NCBI RefSeq assembly: GCF_018320785.1
Contig: NC_054876.1
Location: 20,854,212-20,918,211, forward strand
Source of the DNA: Cheilinus undulatus
Taxonomy: Eukaryota > Chordata > Actinopteri > Labriformes > Labridae
Direction of reading: 5' to 3'
Length of the DNA: 64,000 nt
Made by a program: the position numbers and the translations under genes. Shown here one piece after another: positions 53,206 to 64,000 of this stretch (the stretch's first letter is position 1; each line of letters starts with the position of its first letter). The notes beneath the pieces were generated by a model. It was not told the origin of the DNA, ran no database searches, and saw only the letters and a list, made by a program, of their open reading frames with translations.

Positions 53206-53530
53206 GTTTTTGCAAGACATCAGATTATCAGATTATCCTTTATAACAGTTTTCTGTAGCAGTCAAACTAAGTTTCATTGTTTCAAAATAGTTATTAACAG
53301 GTTACTTTTGCCTTGCAGATTATTTGTGATTAAATGACTTTAGCAAAATCAGATTACTTGCAATCAGACACTTGGCAATGTATCAGATTAGACAATCACT
53401 TTCATCATGTATGGCAGCCAGTCAGATTATTTGTAATCAGATACTTTGTAATATAGCAGATTATGTGTACACATTGCAACTTGGATAATGAAGCCCAGTC
53501 AGATCACTTGGAATCAAATTACTTTGCCAT
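53206..53530. repeat. Degenerate CAGATTA repeats
   Basis: The words CAGATTATTTGTAATCAGATA and variants recur about every 25-40 bp. A diverged tandem array. Confidence 0.5.
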
Positions 53531-53772
53531 TGCAATCTTAAAATCAGGGTATCTGAGAGGATTTTTTTCTCATCATTTCGACTTTAATCAGGAAGTGCAA
53601 ATCATTATTTTTTCCTTCACCTCTGGCCCCAATCCCCTTAGTAGATATAGTATTTGTAGTTGACTAGATGGTGGCTTCCAACCAACAACTTTGCTCCTTC
53701 CCCTAAGTGGGCTTTTTTAATTCAGTGGATGAGAACAATAGGCTAATGAGCATGCAGTACTGAGCTACTATC

Positions 53773-54732
53773 CACCATAGACATAGTACACGTAGACGCC
53801 TCATTGACTGGCTGTACTTTGACGTTGCCGCCATATTTCATGAGGCAAGCCCTCTACATAAGACAATACAAGAAGACGAGGAGTATGTGAGTTGTCGTAT
53901 TAAAAGCACAAACTACCACATTAAATTTATTTTAATAAATATTTTGTGATCTACTGTTATCTATCTCAGTAATCTATATACATGTAAGTTGCATACCAAT
54001 AATAAAAACACTTAGACAACAAATGAACGAGACTTTATGAGTAAAACACAGAAGCAGAATCTACTTTATCATATTTTAGCAAAAAAAATGACATTGTAAA
54101 ATTAGTTATTCTGTGATTTAAAATTATAGCTATATTGTGAGCTGTACTGGCCCTTAGATACTGTATTTGCTTTAAATATGTTTTTCACCTTTATTTGGCT
54201 TAAATTAACAGACATACAATATATTATACGACCGTAGAATTAGCCAGATCAGCTAAATTGACTATATTTTGCTCTCTGTGCCGTCAGCAGAACTCACATA
54301 TCACTCGCTGATTCACATGCAGACACAAATAAACATGGGCTTACAAATATTGCAGTCGGTTTATAGATTTTTTTAAAAGTAACACATTAACTTGGCACTA
54401 AATAGGACACAGTAAAACAAGCATTTTTAATCTGTCAATATAACTCTATAAATTCACTGCTTGCTGTCAGTTGGTGTTTTTATAGATCTCATTCATTTTT
54501 TGGTTGTAGTGGATGCTATTGTTATTACATACATGAATATAGACCATTGAGTACAAAATTGATTTATCAAAATCCGTTTTATGTGATCACAAGTGCTTTT
54601 AATTTGGAAAAACCCAAGTTCCCTTAATTATGTGAAGCAGACTTGCCTCTTGCAATATGGCGGACACGTTGACGTATCGCGGCAGTGAGCAAACACAGCC
54701 AACGAGGAGTCTACGTAAATTATGTCTATGCT
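53773..54732. mobile_element. Long-TIR MITE, about 0.96 kb
   Basis: The ends are imperfect inverted repeats of about 85-90 bp. The left arm holds CATAGACATAGTACACGTAG, CCTCATTGACTGGCTGT and GCCGCCATAT. The right arm holds their reverse complements (ATATGGCGGAC, ACAGCCAACGAGGAG, CTACGTAAATTATGTCTATG). The 780-bp interior is AT-rich and noncoding. It sits about 700 bp before fam76b exon 1. The superfamily is not assigned. Confidence 0.7.
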
Positions 54733-54959
54733 GTCCACTATCAGTTGTCTTTAAACATTTAAAAGATCCACAATCGTGTGTGCTAAAATCACATTTGTGT
54801 TCAGTGTTTATGAAGCTAACCTGTCGCTGAATTTAGTCCTTTCTTTGGAGACAAAAATCAGTAAAAGACTGAATGACTTTCTGGTTTGATAAAATGATGT
54901 GACTCCGTGTTGACAATATCCTGCCGTGGGATTGGCTCTGCTAATTTCAAACTGTGAAT

Positions 54960-59754
<4,795 letters not shown>

Positions 59755-61309
59755 CAAAAGGCTGGCCAGTGGGTAACAACACAGAGCGGCTTCATGTAAC
59801 ACTGTGAAAGTCTCCCTCCTGTGTTTCTTCATTGCCATCAACATCATTGATTACTTCTGAATTTGGTCTAACCAGACACCATGTTGTACATGGTACACAA
59901 ACGTTGAACTAAAGAAACCTTTCTCTAAATGTCAACCTATTTTAGATATTTTACAGCGACTTTTCCACTAGATCACAGGATGTGACTGTGGATGGAGGAT
60001 GGCGCCCTCAAATTTTAACACTGCCGGGCCAAAACAAAAAGCATGGTGTGCATATGTGGATATCATTCTGTCGACTCAGTGTATCCACTTAATTTTTATG
60101 GATGTCATGCAATTTATTTATTCAACTGTATTTCTTAGCTTTTTTTATTTCCTCACAACATACTAAGAGAATATCCCACATTTTGGGGTTTTCTTCAATA
60201 GGGATTAGTTCTATTTTTCTAAATTGATTGTGGAGGATGAGCTCTCCTAAATGGAGACCCTGTGCAACTTTATTATGTATGCAAACGTGGGAAGGGTGAC
60301 CACTGAGCGGCTGCTCAACAGGAGAGAACTCTCAGTAACAATTCAAAAACCAACCAATGAACACTTTGACAGGCTGTCTGATAGAGTGACACCTCTCGGC
60401 TGCCCTCTCTCTCACTGTGTGACAGCTGTAGTGCTTTGCTGTTTCTCTTTAGTGGAACGATTGTAATACTGCATGATTTTACTGCCAGCCACCGGTTGGC
60501 ATTGTGGTCAGACTTCTTTTTTTCCCTCCCTTTTAATTAGTTTTCTAAGAATCACATGTAAATGTATTTCTGGGGTCAGCCGTTGTATTTAAACTATTGC
60601 TTGTATCTGTTTTAGTGAGTACAGTATGTGTATGGTAAGGCCAGTTGAAATTAACATGTCTGTAGAAGATGCTTTTTAAAGGAACACACTGTTCACCTTA
60701 CATTATTGGGCTGGTTTCATACTGTGGCGTCCAGGATCACTTTTGTACTTTTTTCCAAACCAACTGTTTTAAAACTATTAAAACTGGCTAAACTGTTACT
60801 ATTTGGTGTTTTTATTTAACATTTGCCATCTAACTTTTGGGATGAACATATTTGGAGTCTTTGCTTTGATAAATCCTACAGAAAGATGGTAAAACACGCA
60901 CCGTTGGAATACAAAAGCTTTTTGAGTATCAACAACTATACCTCACATACACAATGTATCCTCTTTGTGAATCCAATGATTTATCCAAAGACTGTCCTCA
61001 TGTAAAAATAAAACTGCTAAAATCCAATTTAGGGATGCATGCTGAGGGCTGCTGACAATGGATCAGCACAGTAGACAGGATCAGCCTTTTACTGAAACAA
61101 GATGTCAGCATGTTATTTTACCAGCTTTCCAACAGTCAATGTACCCATTCAAATGAGTACAAATGAGCTGCACAACATTAAATTGTTTGCATTACTAAGG
61201 GAGGAAAGTAACATTTTAAAAAAAGGTCAGGGGAAAGTCAAACTAATCTGAATAAACTTAGGTGATGATTCAATTTCATATTATTGAGCTTAGCTGAGAA
61301 ATATGTTTG

Positions 61310-61490
61310 GAAAGGAATATAACTATATTTACTCAATTTACTATAATTGAGAAACTTTATATGTATTTGTACTTTTGAGTAGTTTTAAAATCAATAATGT
61401 TACTTTTACTTCAATATACTCTAGAGGAAATTTGGTACTTCACTACATTTAAATTGCATCAATTACTGAGTTAGTAAAAAGCAAAAAGGG
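61310..61490. mobile_element. Partial GGTGGAAAGTA-family copy
   Basis: TTTACTCAATTTACTATAATTGAG and TACTTTTACTTCAATATACTC recall the left part of the family at 30.3 kb. The right end is absent. Confidence 0.35.
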
Positions 61491-63350
61491 GAGGTTGAAG
61501 CTTTCCATCTAAACTTTGAAACTGGCTGGCTGGTAAAATCTATCAGTGCCTTGAGAATCATCAGCAAGATCTGAAAACTATGACAACTCATATCATAATT
61601 TAATTTTTCAATGTTATGGTCCTTTTGTTTAATATAATCATAGAAATGTCTATTGTGTCCGTGACATCAGGTACTTAAAGGGTCGTCCCATTTCATAGCA
61701 GGAGATTTCACTTCAAAGGGAACACATGAAATCAAGTGATAAAAGTTAGAAATGGGACTGGACCAGAGACTCCACATTACATCCTGAATTTGCAGTTCAT
61801 AAAAATATATACTCATAATGAAACAATATGCTTGGAGATTCATATTCTCATGTTTTTCCACATTAAAAAGCATAAAAAGCATAAAACATTAAAGTGGTAA
61901 AGAATGTCATTTAAAAAAGATATTAAGGAATGTTTGAACATTACTGAACAACGTGTTCATGAGGAACTGACTGATTAATCTGAATTCATTCAATTTTAAA
62001 CATCATCTAAAAAAGTTTTACTTCAAAATGTGTTTGTGTGTAGTTATGTGGTTGCTTATACTGTATGTTCTGTGTGCTTCTGTGTGTTTTTGCGGTGTGT
62101 GTGTGTGCACATGGTTGTGTGTGTGCTTGTAGGCGCTGCATTTCTGCTGCAGTCATTGCTGGAGCCATGTTCTGACAATTATGCACAATTTAACCTCAAA
62201 ACCATGCAAGTTGTTTAAACATAATTTAATAATAATGGACAACAACTGTGTTAGGCTTATTATTTGGTTATAAACAAGAGACTGCTACTTGATCACGACT
62301 ATGGTATACAGGATGGATGTAAAGCCAAGTAAAAGTGTTATAACTGATTATAACTATGTTGTGCTAGTTTTGTTGAATATTGGTTAATTAAATGAACAGT
62401 TTAAATGGTATTTGAATATATAGATATCAGCAATTTTATGTCTTTTGTGGCATTTTCTGTTGGATTTTCCATCCTGTTAGATTCAGGTTTACACCAAATT
62501 AGCAATTGCTATGTCAGAGAGCAGAATTATGCTAGATAACTTTGCACAGATAAACAATATTTTAATTCAAATATTGAATCTAACAAAAAAAATAATTTTC
62601 TTCCATCATAATTGAGCATAACAGGGTGGAAGTTTAAGAATAGCACAGGCAGATTAACAGCATCAAACTTCTGAAAAAACAAAGACAGAAAGTTGCTTCT
62701 CACCTTTCTTTTCTTCTCTAAATTCCCTCCAAGAAGTCATGTCACTACCTGAAAGTGGATTTAATGGGAAATGTAGGGGTTTTGTACAGTAGGCTAATAA
62801 CCACAACCTAACAGGGTGGAGCTTGGTTCTTGGGGACACACATTTAATTATAAAAATAATAATAATAATAATACAATTTTTTACTATTACTTTTATGTAT
62901 GATTAGAGAGATAATAACGTGATCTAATGCAATAATTAAGTCCTTCATCTGTTTATTTATTTTAATATCACAATGGTGTCACACTGAAACTGAAAAAAAA
63001 TGCTCTGGGGACATCATAAAAATGAGCGTATGTGTGAAAAAAAGGCATCCTAAATAATTGAAAAATACATTTCCATACATTATTGTGAGTAATTATTATA
63101 CTGGAGACTTCAGTCTTTTAAAAAATATTTTTAAAAATACAATTCATTTACTTTGAGTAAAAAATTAAGAGTTAAATCCTGGGGACAGAAAAGTCGCCAA
63201 TAGCAAGGAATGGCCCAAAAGTTAATTCTGTTTAAAGGAAAGGGGTTTACATTTTGAAAAGGCTATATTGTACTAGCATATACAAATACAATTCATTTTT
63301 CATTGCTTTGATAGAAGTGGTTATTTCTCAGGTTAAAATTGTTGTTATCG
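61491..63350. other. Intergenic, no gene recognised
   Basis: Very AT-rich, with a TG-rich patch near 62080-62125 and an (AAT)n run near 62850-62870. No domain-bearing ORF. Confidence 0.45.
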
Positions 63351-63379
63351 CACCTTAACTTCAGACAGACCGTGATTTT

Positions 63380-63936
63380 GCTGACCTCCATGGGCCCCCA
63401 GTCTGTCAGTGCCTCCGAAAGTTCTCCCCTCCTTTATCCGACCTTACGGGTCGCCTTTCTTTGGTACAATAGTAAATACTTCCCACTCCCGCTGCTGCCC
63501 GCATCCTACCGACTTGTTGAGAGATTCACTTTCCGAGTTTTGAAGAGGTACTTGAACGTTTCATCCTTTACATCCGGGTAACTTGTGCTCTCTCACCAGG
63601 TTAGCCCACTAGCTTAGCTGACGGTAGCTAATGCTGGCTGCAGTACACTGCGCAGACACGCACAAGAATAAAAACAAATGGGTTTTGCTACAAAAAAAGC
63701 ACGTAGAGGATGGATTTGATGGTTTTTTGTGATTTTTAATTATATGCTCATAAAGCTGTTACAGTCTAAGTGCATTTTTAAGCAATTTCTAATTCAGCGC
63801 ATTAAAAGTTGAATTGTTTAGCAAATATGAGCTAACTGAGCTAGTTTGTAAGGCTGTTAATGCTTTCTGTTTAAAGTAAAAAAACGGAAGGATCATTTAT
63901 TCTCAAACTGACTAATCGGAATTTACGTGCTGAAAG
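63380..63936 (+). promoter_or_regulatory. Possible promoter and first exon of a further gene
   Basis: CpG frequency rises at 63380-63660 (CTTATCCGACC, TACGGGTCGCC, CATCCGGGTAAC) after 2 kb of CpG-poor sequence. A strong splice donor, CTGAAAG before GTAAGT, follows at 63936. No coding exon is inside the window, so the gene cannot be named. Confidence 0.3.
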
Positions 63937-64000
63937 GTAAGTTTAAGTTATATGACAGTTCTGACATTTTGTTTCACAAATAGCAAGTTAGCTTTAGGTT

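Noticed and set aside
62030-62218. ORF in a TG-rich patch
   Set aside because: Val/Cys-rich translation of GTGTGT simple sequence; no gene evidence.

Overview
The window is vertebrate nuclear DNA, almost certainly from a ray-finned (teleost) fish. Genes are split by GT-AG introns, the proteins read as fish versions of human genes, and the spacers are full of Tc1/mariner copies, small foldback elements, a tRNA-derived SINE and LINE remnants of the kinds common in percomorph fish. I would not name a species.

Six protein-coding genes were assembled exon by exon; reading phase agrees at every junction. (1) plp1, + strand, 4214-13512: DM20-type myelin proteolipid, 7 coding exons, 245 aa. (2) znf185-like, - strand, 33163-14506: C-terminal LIM domain plus a 1.55-kb Ala/Glu-rich repeat exon, 8 coding exons, 708 aa. 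(3) A pogo/Tigger-transposase-derived intact gene, + strand, 24715-26013, 432 aa, lying antisense inside the 12.9-kb third coding intron of znf185. (4) cwc15, + strand, 38144-39476: spliceosome-associated protein, 238 aa. (5) mtmr2, + strand, 43093-49467: phosphoinositide 3-phosphatase, 647 aa. (6) fam76b, + strand, 55443-59754: nuclear-speckle protein, 335 aa. A CpG-bearing, promoter-like stretch with a candidate splice donor near 63936 suggests one more gene starting at the right edge.

Layout. 1-1.6 kb: AT-rich minisatellite with a small inverted-repeat element inserted in it. 1.6-4 kb: no gene seen. 4-14.5 kb: plp1, then its 3' end facing that of znf185. 14.5-34 kb: znf185 with many repeats and the nested pogo gene in its long intron. 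34-37.3 kb: repeats only. 37.3-39.6 kb: cwc15. 39.6-43 kb: an A-rich minisatellite split by a foldback element. 43-50.6 kb: mtmr2. 50.6-55 kb: a minisatellite and a long-TIR MITE. 55-61 kb: fam76b. 61-64 kb: repeats and a possible next promoter.

The genes do not form a pathway. They are an ordinary syntenic block: cwc15, mtmr2 and fam76b are neighbours on human 11q21, while plp1 and znf185 are X-linked in humans. The leads I rate highest are the pogo-derived gene, whose first catalytic Asp reads Asn, and the repeated amphipathic helices in the znf185 acidic exon, which resemble PKA-anchoring (AKAP) helices. No LTR retroelement, retrovirus or Polinton was recognised.
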